From: Deltaproteobacteria bacterium
GTDB taxonomy: Bacteria; Desulfobacterota; Desulfobacteria; Desulfobacterales; JAFDFH01
Direction of reading: 5' to 3'
Length of the DNA: 8,197 bases
Assembly: GCA_019309945.1 (NCBI GenBank)
Contig: JAFDFH010000090.1
Coordinates: 1 to 8,197 of the forward strand
Positions 1 to 6,337 of this stretch are shown here, in pieces. The translations under genes were made by a program, and so were the position numbers. Numbering within the stretch: the stretch's first letter is position 1; every line of letters begins with the position of its first letter. The notes below the pieces were generated by a model. That model was not told where the DNA came from. It saw nothing but the letters and a program-made list of their open reading frames with translations, and searched no databases.

Positions 1-472
1 CTAAGGTGTCATTCCCACGGCGTAAAATGTCACGCTCTTTTTGCGGGTCTCCGATAAACTCCGTGGGATTTTCATGGTAATAACCGTGGTTGGCCAGTTC
101 ATGGCCGCGTTCAGTAATTTCCTTAATAATATCCGGATACAAATTTGCGGTGAAACCGGGAACAAAAAAAGTGGCGGGGATGTTATTCTTTTCCAAAAAC
201 TTGAGAATGCGCGGGACACCGACTTTTGCTCCGTACTGGCCCCTTGATATCGGCGTGAGTGTCTTGGCATACCGTTGTTGATCGCCTTCATACCGCATCC
301 GTTCGATTGTTCCGAGCGAGAGCGACTCTGCATCAAAATCAAAGCTAAGGCAAACCGCGCATTTGACACCGGACGGCCACATGCTATAAATTCCTTCACA
401 ATGGGGGGGCTCATCTTTGTAATCAAATCTTGACGGTCTCGAAAAAAGTCCAACTTCTGCGTTGTGCTGCAT
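1..472 (-). CDS. NodB-type polysaccharide deacetylase, partial (3' end outside window)
   Basis: The frame stays open from ATG 472 to the left edge (157 residues, no stop), so the C-terminal half is missing. The carbohydrate esterase 4 (NodB) core is visible. Motif 1 is SFDFDAES (residues 43-50), with the metal-binding Asp pattern of the HpPgdA/PuuE-like branch. ISRGQYGAKVGVPRIL follows at 75-90, PATFFVPG at 99-106, and motif 2 GHELANHGYYHENP at 123-136, with metal ligands H129 and H133. Members hydrolyse N-acetyl groups on sugars or cyclic/linear amide bonds, using a divalent metal; they are not always polysaccharide enzymes. There is no signal peptide, so it is probably cytoplasmic. The start is uncertain: ATG 472 and an in-frame ATG at 508 both lie inside a palindromic repeat and lack a good ribosome site; ATG 382 (Met31) just precedes the conserved core. 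The overlapping 160-codon frame ending at base 1 has no family resemblance and is a shadow. The family call is secure; the substrate is unknown. Confidence 0.85.
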   Translation of the reverse strand, partial: MQHNAEVGLFSRPSRFDYKDEPPHCEGIYSMWPSGVKCAVCLSFDFDAESLSLGTIERMRYEGDQQRYAKTLTPISRGQYGAKVGVPRILKFLEKNNIPATFFVPGFTANLYPDIIKEITERGHELANHGYYHENPTEFIGDPQKERDILRRGNDTL

Positions 473-556
473 TTTGTAATCATTCAACGTACGATAAGTA
501 CACCTCATGATTACAAAATTTACACGCCTTGAATTTTAACTTTTTACGAAACCGTC
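432..556. repeat. 125-bp palindromic element overlapping the deacetylase 5' end
   Basis: The two ends are inverted copies: GACGGTCTCGAAAAAAGT at the left (432-449) against GACGGTTTCGTAAAAAGT when the right end (539-556) is read on the other strand. The inner part is a perfect 13-bp inverted repeat (471-483 with 507-519, ATTTTGTAATCAT) around a 23-nt loop. The middle of the arms is more diverged. The element supplies both upstream candidate start codons (472 and 508) and about the first 13 codons of the deacetylase frame. It looks like a dispersed, non-coding, hairpin-forming repeat of the REP/MITE kind. No second copy is seen in this window. Confidence 0.75.
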
Positions 557-587
557 TAAATCGGACTTTTTACTGATTCATCAAATC

Positions 588-648
588 TTTATATCCACCA
601 TAAATACAAAAAGCAAGTAAGAATATAAATAATTAAAAGTTATTTCAA
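588..648 (-). promoter_or_regulatory. Weak candidate promoters for the deacetylase
   Basis: The 110-bp AT-rich gap between two repeat elements has two overlapping sigma-70-like arrangements on the minus strand, each with a 17-bp spacer. One is TTGAAA (643-648) with TATTCT (620-625). The other is TTGCTT (611-616) with TATAAA (588-593). Either would give the deacetylase its own transcript, starting about 110-140 nt before its coding region. AT-rich DNA yields such matches by chance, so this is tentative. Confidence 0.25.
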
Positions 649-666
649 ATGGTTAAATATTGATGG

Positions 667-938
667 CGTAACTTCTCAATATGTTCCGGAAAGCCCGCTG
701 CGCCATCCGGTCATTTTTTTCAATACGGCCAAAACTTGCCGTTAAGGGCGCCTAACAGTGACCCGCGCACGGGATCTAAAATGAGTGTGTCGCTTAGCAC
801 AAACAGGCTGCAATCAACAATTAATACTGTTCGGGTCACTCTAAGCCGCCCTAAACGGCTTCAAACAGTTGCCCGCATTGAAAAAAATGATCGGATGACT
901 CCGCTGGTAGGCTTAACCATAAGTTTTTGAAAAGTTAC
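667..938. repeat. 272-bp inverted-repeat element, copy A
   Basis: The left arm (668-764) and the reverse complement of the right arm (833-938) share long blocks: GTAACTT.TCAA at the tips, CATCCG.TCATTTTTTTCAAT in the middle, and GCCGTT.AGGGCG.CT near the inner end, followed by AGTGACCCG in both. The arms differ by 9 bp in length and diverge between blocks. The centre (about 765-832) contains a small CCCG-loop-CGGG hairpin overlapping the inner end of the left arm. The left arm plus centre (667-832) recurs at 7949-8114 without gaps, with about 150 of 166 positions identical. No transposase or target-site duplication is evident. The 64-codon frame at 736-930 lies wholly within the element and is not credible as a gene. 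The element fills most of the gap between livF and the deacetylase. Confidence 0.85.
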
Positions 939-973
939 TTGGTAACGTTTTGATAAAACCTTCCAAAAAGGAC

Positions 974-1681
974 TCAGCCTCCCAGATAGGCCTCTTTCAC
1001 CTTTTTATCGGCGGCCAGGTCCCCGGCCAATCCTGAAAGGACGATGTGTCCGTTGACCAATACGTAGCCCCGATCCGCGACCTGCAATGCAGCGTAAGCG
1101 TTTTGCTCGACAAGCAAGATGGTTGTTCCTTGCTGGTTGATCTGCTTGATGGTCTCGAAAACCGATTGGACCAATCTCGGCGCCAGTCCCAGACTCGGTT
1201 CGTCCAACAAGAGGAGTTTAGGGCGCGACATCAGTCCACGTCCAACGGCCAGCATTTGCTGTTCTCCTCCGGAAAGTGACCACCCTTCCTGGTCTATCCG
1301 TTCCTGTAATCTTGGAAAAAGCCTGAACACCTTCTCCAGATCTTTTTGAATACTCTCGCGATGTCGTCTCCATGGGGTGGTGGCCACCTCGAGGTTACCG
1401 AAAACGGTTAGACCAGGGAAGATGCGGCGCCCCTCGGGAACATGCGAAATGCCTTGGGCTACGATTTTTTCCGGGGCCATATTTTGAATGTCGTTGCCCA
1501 GATATTTGATAGAGCCGCTTTTCGGTCGTATCAGACCCGAAACCGTTTTCAGAATTGTTGATTTCCCCGCGCCATTGGCGCCAATCAAGGTAACTATCTC
1601 CCCGGCATTTACCTGGAAGGTAACATCTTTCAAAACCTGGACATGCTTATAGTAAGTATTAATTTTTTCCAATTTAAGCAT
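974..1681 (-). CDS. livF: Branched-chain amino acid-type ABC transporter, ATPase LivF
   Basis: This 235-residue protein is the full length expected for LivF, the second cytoplasmic ATPase of HAAT-family importers. Walker A is GANGAGKST (34-42). The LivF-typical VPEGRRIFP segment is at 81-89, the ABC signature LSGGEQQ at 136-142, and Walker B LLLLDEP at 156-162. The switch region reads VEQNA, with Gln where many ABC proteins have His, which is normal for LivF. It pairs with LivG to power the LivHM channel. It starts five bases after the livG stop, so translation is probably coupled; the upstream ribosome site is weak. It is the last gene of the Liv operon. No convincing intrinsic terminator follows, and the inverted-repeat element begins 36 bp downstream. 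Confidence 0.96.
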   Translation of the reverse strand: MLKLEKINTYYKHVQVLKDVTFQVNAGEIVTLIGANGAGKSTILKTVSGLIRPKSGSIKYLGNDIQNMAPEKIVAQGISHVPEGRRIFPGLTVFGNLEVATTPWRRHRESIQKDLEKVFRLFPRLQERIDQEGWSLSGGEQQMLAVGRGLMSRPKLLLLDEPSLGLAPRLVQSVFETIKQINQQGTTILLVEQNAYAALQVADRGYVLVNGHIVLSGLAGDLAADKKVKEAYLGG

Positions 1682-1686
1682 GATTA

Positions 1687-2463
1687 TTATCCGAGACCTT
1701 TGAAATCGGTACCCAGATACGCCTCAATGACGTTGGGATTATTTTGAATCTCAACCGGTGTCCCTTCGGCAACCTTTGTTCCAAAGTCTAGCACACAGAT
1801 TCGATCTGATATATTCATGACCAGGGGCATATTGTGTTCGATCAGAATCAATGTAATATCCTGGTCGCGGATTTGATGGATCAACTCAATAACATCCTGG
1901 ATTTCCTTTTCATTCATCCCGGCGGAGGGTTCATCAAGGAGAATCAGTTTCGGCTCGGTGGCCAGTGCCCGGGCGATTTCCATCAAACGCTTTTGGCCAT
2001 GAGGGAGGTTAGCCGCATCCATTGTCATTTTATCCGCCAGCCCCACAAATTCTAAAGCCTCTGTTGCTTTTTGGATAATGTCCCGTTCTTCCTGACGGGC
2101 CCCGGGTGTTTTGAGTAGCGTGGAAATCGGATTCACGGTGCTACGGACGTGTCGTGCCACCATGATGTTTTCCAGGACATTGAGTCCTTCAAAAACCTGA
2201 GTATTCTGAAAAGTACGTGCGATTCCCAGTTGGTTAATCACATGGGGAGACAATCCCACAATGGATTTACGTTCAAATGTAATGTTGCCGCCGGTTGGAC
2301 GATATAATCCGTTGATCATATTTAAGACCGTTGTTTTACCTGCACCGTTGGGTCCGATCAGGGCATAGATCAGCCCTTTGTTAACCTGGAAACAGACTTT
2401 TGAGACGGCGATCAGTCCACCGAAATGGATGGTGAGATCATCGATTTTAATTAATGTCTTCAT
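1687..2463 (-). CDS. livG: Branched-chain amino acid-type ABC transporter, ATPase LivG
   Basis: This 258-residue protein is typical of LivG. Walker A is GPNGAGKTT (37-45), the Q-loop is in ARTFQN (82-87), and Walker B is LILLDEP (173-179) with the switch His at 210 (IEHN). The signature is the LivG-type variant NLPHGQ (152-157) rather than LSGGQ. The C-terminal extension found in LivG proteins, ending in EAYLG, is present. It forms the ATPase pair with LivF on the inner face of the membrane. It starts 21 bases after livM, with a modest AGGG ribosome site, and belongs to the same transcript as livH, livM and livF. Confidence 0.96.
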   Translation of the reverse strand: MKTLIKIDDLTIHFGGLIAVSKVCFQVNKGLIYALIGPNGAGKTTVLNMINGLYRPTGGNITFERKSIVGLSPHVINQLGIARTFQNTQVFEGLNVLENIMVARHVRSTVNPISTLLKTPGARQEERDIIQKATEALEFVGLADKMTMDAANLPHGQKRLMEIARALATEPKLILLDEPSAGMNEKEIQDVIELIHQIRDQDITLILIEHNMPLVMNISDRICVLDFGTKVAEGTPVEIQNNPNVIEAYLGTDFKGLG

Positions 2464-2484
2464 CTTAGACCCTATCCAAATCCT

Positions 2485-3432
2485 TCAAGTTTGAAACCAA
2501 TCCGAGATCCGCCGGACTAAACCCATAATACCGTGGGGCATGAAAATCATGACCAGAACGATTCCGGCTCCATATAGAATCATGTAGTATTCTCGCATGA
2601 ACCTCAGCTGTTCCTTTAAAACAATCAGGAAGGTGGCCCCGATAATCGGGCCGGCAATGGTCCCGGACCCCCCCACCAGACTCATGGTAAGGATTTCTAT
2701 GGATAAATCTACGGAGAACGCTTCCGGACTGATGGATCCGATATAGCTTGCATAAAGACCACCGGCGAGTCCGGCAAAAAGGCCGGACAGACTGAAATTG
2801 ATCAGCTTGTTGGTCACAGGGTTGACACCCATGACAGTGGCCGCCGTTTCAGTGGTCTTCAGGGACAACATGGCGCGTCCGTACTTGGACTGCCGCAGGT
2901 TGCGTGTGGCCAGCATGGCCAGGAAAATAAAAAATAAGACCAGGTAGTAGTAGGAAAATCGGGATGCAAAGACCAAAGGACCCCATGAAGGAGGTGGGAT
3001 GCCGTTGATGCCGTTGGTTCCGTTCGTTACCGCTTTCCAGTTGAGTATAATCAGGCGGACGATTTCGCCGAAGCCAAGGGTGATTAAGATGAAATAATGT
3101 CCACGGATTCGAATGGCCGGAAAACCGATCAGTACGCCTGCCAAAGCCGCGGCAGTTGAGGCGATGCAAAGGGAAAGGAAATAGTTGAGACCCACCCCCA
3201 TGGTCAATCCGGCGGTTACATAGGCGCCAATGGCGAAGAAACCGGCCTGACCGATGGATATAAGTCCTAAATATCCATGGATAAAATTAAAGCTGAAGGT
3301 GAGAATAATGAAAATCCCGGAAAAGTTGAGTATGTTCATGTAATAACGGGAGTCTTTAAAAAAGAGCGGCAAGACTAACACGACCAGAAGAAAGGCGGTT
3401 GTTATCCATATATTTCGGTTTCCAGTATCCAT
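2485..3432 (-). CDS. livM: Branched-chain amino acid-type ABC transporter, permease LivM
   Basis: This is an inner-membrane permease of 315 residues from the ATG at 3432. It has many hydrophobic segments and LivM landmarks: SFNFIHGYLGLISIGQAGF near the N-terminus, the coupling-loop region AATVMGVNPVTNKLINF, and a C-terminal MSLVGGSGTIAGPIIGA followed by GIMGLVRR. It pairs with LivH to form the substrate channel. An in-frame TTG at 3474 would extend the protein by 14 basic residues and overlap livH by 29 bases. It has an AGGG upstream, whereas the ATG has no obvious close ribosome site, so the start is open. ATG is preferred because it lies just ahead of the first membrane segment and leaves a 13-base gap after livH. 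Confidence 0.93.
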   Translation of the reverse strand: MDTGNRNIWITTAFLLVVLVLPLFFKDSRYYMNILNFSGIFIILTFSFNFIHGYLGLISIGQAGFFAIGAYVTAGLTMGVGLNYFLSLCIASTAAALAGVLIGFPAIRIRGHYFILITLGFGEIVRLIILNWKAVTNGTNGINGIPPPSWGPLVFASRFSYYYLVLFFIFLAMLATRNLRQSKYGRAMLSLKTTETAATVMGVNPVTNKLINFSLSGLFAGLAGGLYASYIGSISPEAFSVDLSIEILTMSLVGGSGTIAGPIIGATFLIVLKEQLRFMREYYMILYGAGIVLVMIFMPHGIMGLVRRISDWFQT

Positions 3433-3445
3433 GATTAAACCGATT

Positions 3446-4312
3446 TTATACCTTTTCTTTGATTTTCTCGCCAAAGAAACCCTGTGGTAAAACCAGGAGA
3501 ACTGTAATCAGGATAAAATACGAAATAACGTCCTTATATTCAGACGTCAGGTGAGAAGCGACCAGCACCTCGGTAACACCGAGAAAAAGGCCTCCGACCA
3601 CAAGTCCGGGGATGCTGCCAAAACCTCCGATAACAATAGCGATAAAGGCCTTGACGATAATCACCAATCCAACATTCGGTTCGATGAACCAGAGTGGCGC
3701 CACCAGAAAGCCGGCCACCGCCGCCAGGAGGGCAGCCAGAATAAAGGTGAGGGTGATCATCCATTTCACATCTATGCCCATGAGTTGGGCGGCTTCCTGG
3801 TCCTGGGCGGTGGCTTCCAGTTTTCGGCCGATTGAGGTTCGGGAGAAGAAAAAGGATTGTCCGATAAAGACAATGGCGGTAACTGCGAAAATTAAAAGCT
3901 GGTGGCGCGGAATGACAACGCCGCCAATATTGACAATACCCTCTCCGAGGAATGAGTTTAGTCTAACCGGATCCGGACCCCAGATTGCCAGGGCGCTGTT
4001 TCTGAGCATAATGCTCATGCCAATGGAGGCGATGATCACGGTAACGGCGGGCTGGTGTCTCATAGGGTAGTAAGCAACTTGATTGTACAGTATTCCGAGT
4101 AAAGCCATGGCTACCAGCGAGGTGATCAGGGCAAGCCATAGGGGCATTGCCATGCCGATGGCAAATGCGTATCCGAAGTAACCGCCGAACATGACAAGTT
4201 CACCATGGGCGAAATTGACCGCACCGACCGCATTGTACACCAGTACGAACCCAAAGCCGACCAGGGCATAGATACATCCTATGGAAAGGCCGCTGACGAT
4301 TTCTTGAATCAT
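3446..4312 (-). CDS. livH: Branched-chain amino acid-type ABC transporter, permease LivH
   Basis: This 288-residue inner-membrane permease has the LivH opening IGCIYALVGFGFVLVYNA and AVNFAHGELVMFGGY. It also has the coupling segment ATAQDQEAAQLMGID, the conserved AIVIGGFGSIPG, and the terminal LPQGFFGE. It is full length for the family and contains about eight hydrophobic segments. ATG 4312 is preceded closely by AAAAAGGAAA, a usable ribosome site. It is the first gene of the compact livHMGF block. In many genomes the binding-protein gene sits immediately upstream; here it is 639 bases away, beyond a repeat mosaic. LivH could therefore be expressed by read-through from the binding-protein promoter or from an unidentified promoter inside that mosaic. 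Confidence 0.96.
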   Translation of the reverse strand: MIQEIVSGLSIGCIYALVGFGFVLVYNAVGAVNFAHGELVMFGGYFGYAFAIGMAMPLWLALITSLVAMALLGILYNQVAYYPMRHQPAVTVIIASIGMSIMLRNSALAIWGPDPVRLNSFLGEGIVNIGGVVIPRHQLLIFAVTAIVFIGQSFFFSRTSIGRKLEATAQDQEAAQLMGIDVKWMITLTFILAALLAAVAGFLVAPLWFIEPNVGLVIIVKAFIAIVIGGFGSIPGLVVGGLFLGVTEVLVASHLTSEYKDVISYFILITVLLVLPQGFFGEKIKEKV

Positions 4313-4583
4313 TTTCCTTTTTCGCAGGCGTTCACAGGTTAAGGGTTACCTTTATTTTGTTAATCTTCACTACTCTTGACCCCATAAGCGCTAAGTTATT
4401 TTGTAAATGTTCACAGGTTGCATTTATGCCATACGTGCTTGTTTCAGGAGATGAACATTGAACATATTAAAAGATGAACGTCCAACATCGAACATCGAAC
4501 GTCCAACGTCGAATAATGATGTCGCTTCGCTCCTCAAATTATTTTAAAATTGAATAAAAAAACCAATGCCGCTCCTTGAATGA

Positions 4584-4820
4584 CTATTTCTGTTTCTTTT
4601 CAGCCCTTCGACTCCGCTCAGGGCCTTGAGCCTGTCGAACGGCCCTTCGACTCCGCTCAGGGCCTTGAGCCTGTCGAACGGCCGTTCTGATACTCGTAAC
4701 GAAAATCTTAATTAATTCCTCTGTTTCCTCTAAAATATCGTTTAGCAGTTCAGGTTTTTTAATTAGTGGTACACGCTGGATAAGTTTTGCCCATCTCTGG
4801 GTTCCCTTTTTCTCATTCAA
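4584..4820 (-). pseudogene. C-terminal remnant of a four-helix-bundle (S23/23S rRNA IVS-type) protein
   Basis: The 78-codon frame opens with TTG at 4820, directly against the inner inverted-repeat arm. Its first part, QRWAKLIQRVPLIKKPELL and DILEETEELIKIFVTSIRTA, resembles the last helices of the roughly 120-residue four-helix-bundle family that includes proteins encoded in 23S rRNA intervening sequences. The N-terminal helices are absent. The C-terminal end, a doubled AVRQAQGPERSRR, is merely the translation of two tandem DNA palindromes that have replaced or extended the original terminus. No ribosome site is apparent. I read it as a truncated relic carried within a repeat module; a functional short protein is possible but unlikely. 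The family match is from recall. Confidence 0.5.
4604..4681. repeat. Two perfect tandem copies of a 39-bp palindromic unit
   Basis: Units 4604-4642 and 4643-4681 are identical. Each is an imperfect palindrome bounded by TTCGAC and GTCGAA, with an inner GCTCA/TGAGC pairing around GGGCC. Translated on the minus strand it gives the RQAQGPERSRR string that recurs as false C-termini in many bacterial annotations, consistent with a widespread extragenic palindromic repeat. Identity between the copies suggests recent tandem duplication. Confidence 0.9.
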
Positions 4821-4951
4821 AATTCGATGTTGGACGTTCGATGTTCGATGTTCATTTTTTCTTCAGTAAACCTTCCACGTCTCCCGGTGTAAAAATTACT
4901 TAGCACTTATGTCCCCTGACCCCGTGAACGGTTACATAATTTTTTAATAAA

Positions 4952-6097
4952 CTATTCCAAAGTAAAGTCGTACTTCTTTTTTATTTCCGGAACCGCCTTG
5001 CCATTTTTCATATGATATTGCACGATCATCGCAAACCAGGCGCCGTTGTGCTCTTCGTCGAAGTTGTATTGACCGGCCAACCCCTTATACGTATTTTCTT
5101 CCAGCCAGTCTCGAATCTTGGTCCGGTGCGGCCCTACCGCCTGGATTGCTTGGAACAGGAAATTGGCCGTATCATAGTAGAGCATAGCAAATGAATCGGG
5201 CTCAATCTTGAATTTCTCAATATATATCTGGGTCCAGGCTCGGACATTGGGATCGGGGTCAAAGTTGGGTAGTGCGGAGGTCTCTACATAGACCCCTTCC
5301 ATAGCCCTGCCAACCAGCTTGTGAACAGCGGGCATGGATGCCGCCGAGGATGCCATATGGGGGACGTTAATCCCTAAATCACGTTGCTGCTTCAGGAGGA
5401 TGGCCGTGTCCACAGGATGGGCCTGGGAGATGATTGCGTCCGGATTGGCTCTTTTGACCTTTAAAAGCTGGCCGGTCATGTCTTTGTCAGTCTTTTCATG
5501 CCAGGTTTGGGCCACCGGTGTGATATGCCTATTCGCAAGAATACGAACGATGATTTCATGACCGGATTTCCCATATTCGGTGGTGACGCAAGCAAGGGCC
5601 GGCCGCTTGCTTTTCAATTCTTCGACCATATACAGTGTGGCGGCCCGCTTGGTAATGCCGTCATGGGGGTATGTCCGAAAATACCACGGGTTGCCCATTT
5701 GAGTTAATTTGCGTGTCCCGGAGGTGGTCAGCATGGGGACTTGCTCTTTTTTAATTTCCGGAAACATCGCGAAAAGCTGGAAGCTATAAATTGGACCCAG
5801 AATCGCACAGACGTCCTTACCCAGCACACGGTCCAGGGCGGTCACGGCCGTAGTGGTTCTATCGGCTGAGTCTTCGATGATAAGTTTTATCTTATTCCCG
5901 TTGATTCCACCGTTTCTATTCCACTCTTCGGCGGCCAAAATAGCTGAGTTGATCTGTCGCTGTCCTAACACCGCCAGACTGGAGGTCTGGGAGCTGATAA
6001 CACCCACTTTAATTTCTGCATAGCTGACCGGCACAATCGCAAACAGCGGACATAAAGACAGAAAGGTTATCAATAGAGCCGTCGTGAAATGCTTCAT
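4952..6097 (-). CDS. livK: Periplasmic binding protein of the Liv-type ABC transporter
   Basis: This 381-residue type I periplasmic binding protein (LivK/Peripla_BP_6 family) captures the substrate for LivHMGF. Residues 1-27 are a signal peptide with a hydrophobic core ending VSYA, then the mature start EIKVGVIS. A Cys at residue 16 is not in a convincing lipobox. Family features include SSLAVLGQ, the segment AAEEWNRNGGINGNKIKLIIED, ILGPIYSFQ, and the hinge and C-terminal domain with EGVYVET and YYDTANFLFQA. The start is ATG 6097, with AGGAGA seven bases upstream. An in-frame upstream ATG at 6151 only translates the heptamer repeat (NPEPCTLNPE) and is rejected. The ligand cannot be read from sequence: branched amino acids, amides, urea-like compounds and aromatic acids all use this family. 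It is probably cotranscribed with livH across the repeat mosaic. Confidence 0.94.
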   Translation of the reverse strand: MKHFTTALLITFLSLCPLFAIVPVSYAEIKVGVISSQTSSLAVLGQRQINSAILAAEEWNRNGGINGNKIKLIIEDSADRTTTAVTALDRVLGKDVCAILGPIYSFQLFAMFPEIKKEQVPMLTTSGTRKLTQMGNPWYFRTYPHDGITKRAATLYMVEELKSKRPALACVTTEYGKSGHEIIVRILANRHITPVAQTWHEKTDKDMTGQLLKVKRANPDAIISQAHPVDTAILLKQQRDLGINVPHMASSAASMPAVHKLVGRAMEGVYVETSALPNFDPDPNVRAWTQIYIEKFKIEPDSFAMLYYDTANFLFQAIQAVGPHRTKIRDWLEENTYKGLAGQYNFDEEHNGAWFAMIVQYHMKNGKAVPEIKKKYDFTLE

Positions 6098-6104
6098 GTT
6101 CAAT

Positions 6105-6110
6105 TCTCCT
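6105..6110 (-). promoter_or_regulatory. Ribosome binding site fixing the binding-protein start
   Basis: AGGAGA lies seven bases before ATG 6097. It chooses the signal-peptide-bearing start over the repeat-derived in-frame ATG at 6151. Confidence 0.8.
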
Positions 6111-6119
6111 AATATCTGC

Positions 6120-6159
6120 TCAGGGTTCAGGGTGCAGGGTTCAGGGTTCAAGGTTCAAG
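6120..6159. repeat. TCAGGGT heptamer array
   Basis: Five full degenerate heptamers (TCAGGGT twice, GCAGGGT, TCAGGGT, TCAAGGT) and a partial TCAAG lie in the leader of the binding-protein gene. A related short array occurs at 8114-8141. It is simple-sequence DNA; no role is evident. Confidence 0.85.
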
Positions 6160-6192
6160 ATTAGTTCCTTAGTTGTAAATTTTGTGCTTTTT

Positions 6193-6286
6193 GTGGCAAA
6201 ACTTTTTCCATTTTGCCACTAAGGCACCAAGGCACGAAGAAAGAATAATAAATGTATCCTTTGTGTCTCAGTGTCTTGGTGGCAAA
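6193..6286. repeat. Strong hairpin / inverted repeat between tenA and the binding-protein gene
   Basis: The arms are 6212-6238 and 6260-6286, pairing at 21 of 27 positions as DNA. Four of the six mismatches become G-U wobbles in a plus-strand RNA, giving 25 of 27. A second, perfect 9-bp inverted repeat (GTGGCAAAA 6193-6201 with 6211-6219) competes for the left arm. No U-run follows in either direction, so it is not a classical terminator. Together with the adjacent unassigned 6287-6337 it fills the tenA to binding-protein gap. I see no good promoter here, though one must exist if the Liv genes are not read from the thiamin promoter. Confidence 0.7.
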
Positions 6287-6337
6287 TATTTTTGGTTCCG
6301 GCTTGTCCGGGTTAGTGGGACTATCCCGCCTCCTGTA

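Larger units (their letters stand above)
4383..4911. repeat. Nested inverted-repeat module between livH and its binding-protein gene
   Basis: The outer arms are 4383-4404 and 4890-4911 (CATAAG.GCTAAGT.ATTTT core, 18 of 22 matching when inverted). The inner arms are 4484-4514 and 4822-4852, matching at 30 of 31 positions, built from repeated AACATCGAAC/GTCCAAC words. Inside are two tandem 39-bp palindromic units and a gene remnant. GTTCACAGGTT occurs at 4330-4340 and 4409-4419, just outside and inside the left border, and again at 8111-8121. No transposase is present. The rest of the 4313-4951 gap is low-complexity DNA with no further gene that can be supported. Confidence 0.75.

Noticed and set aside
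1..483. Closed 160-codon minus-strand frame as a gene
   Set aside because: Its translation is basic and low in family-like pattern; a different frame over the same bases encodes clear NodB motifs.
749..802. Integron attC-like site (GCCTAAC and GTTAAGG words)
   Set aside because: The core-site pairing is out of consensus, and no integrase or cassette structure is present.
736..930. 64-codon plus-strand frame
   Set aside because: It lies entirely inside the inverted-repeat element, and only part of it is retained at copy B.
939..973. Intrinsic terminator after livF
   Set aside because: Only a 5-bp stem without a following T-run is visible.
4470..4515. CRISPR-like short repeats
   Set aside because: The repeated words are contiguous and degenerate with no spacers; it is simple-sequence DNA.
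6098..6151. N-terminal extension of the binding protein to ATG 6151
   Set aside because: It merely translates the heptamer repeat (NPEPCTLNPE), and ATG 6097 has its own ribosome site followed by a signal peptide.
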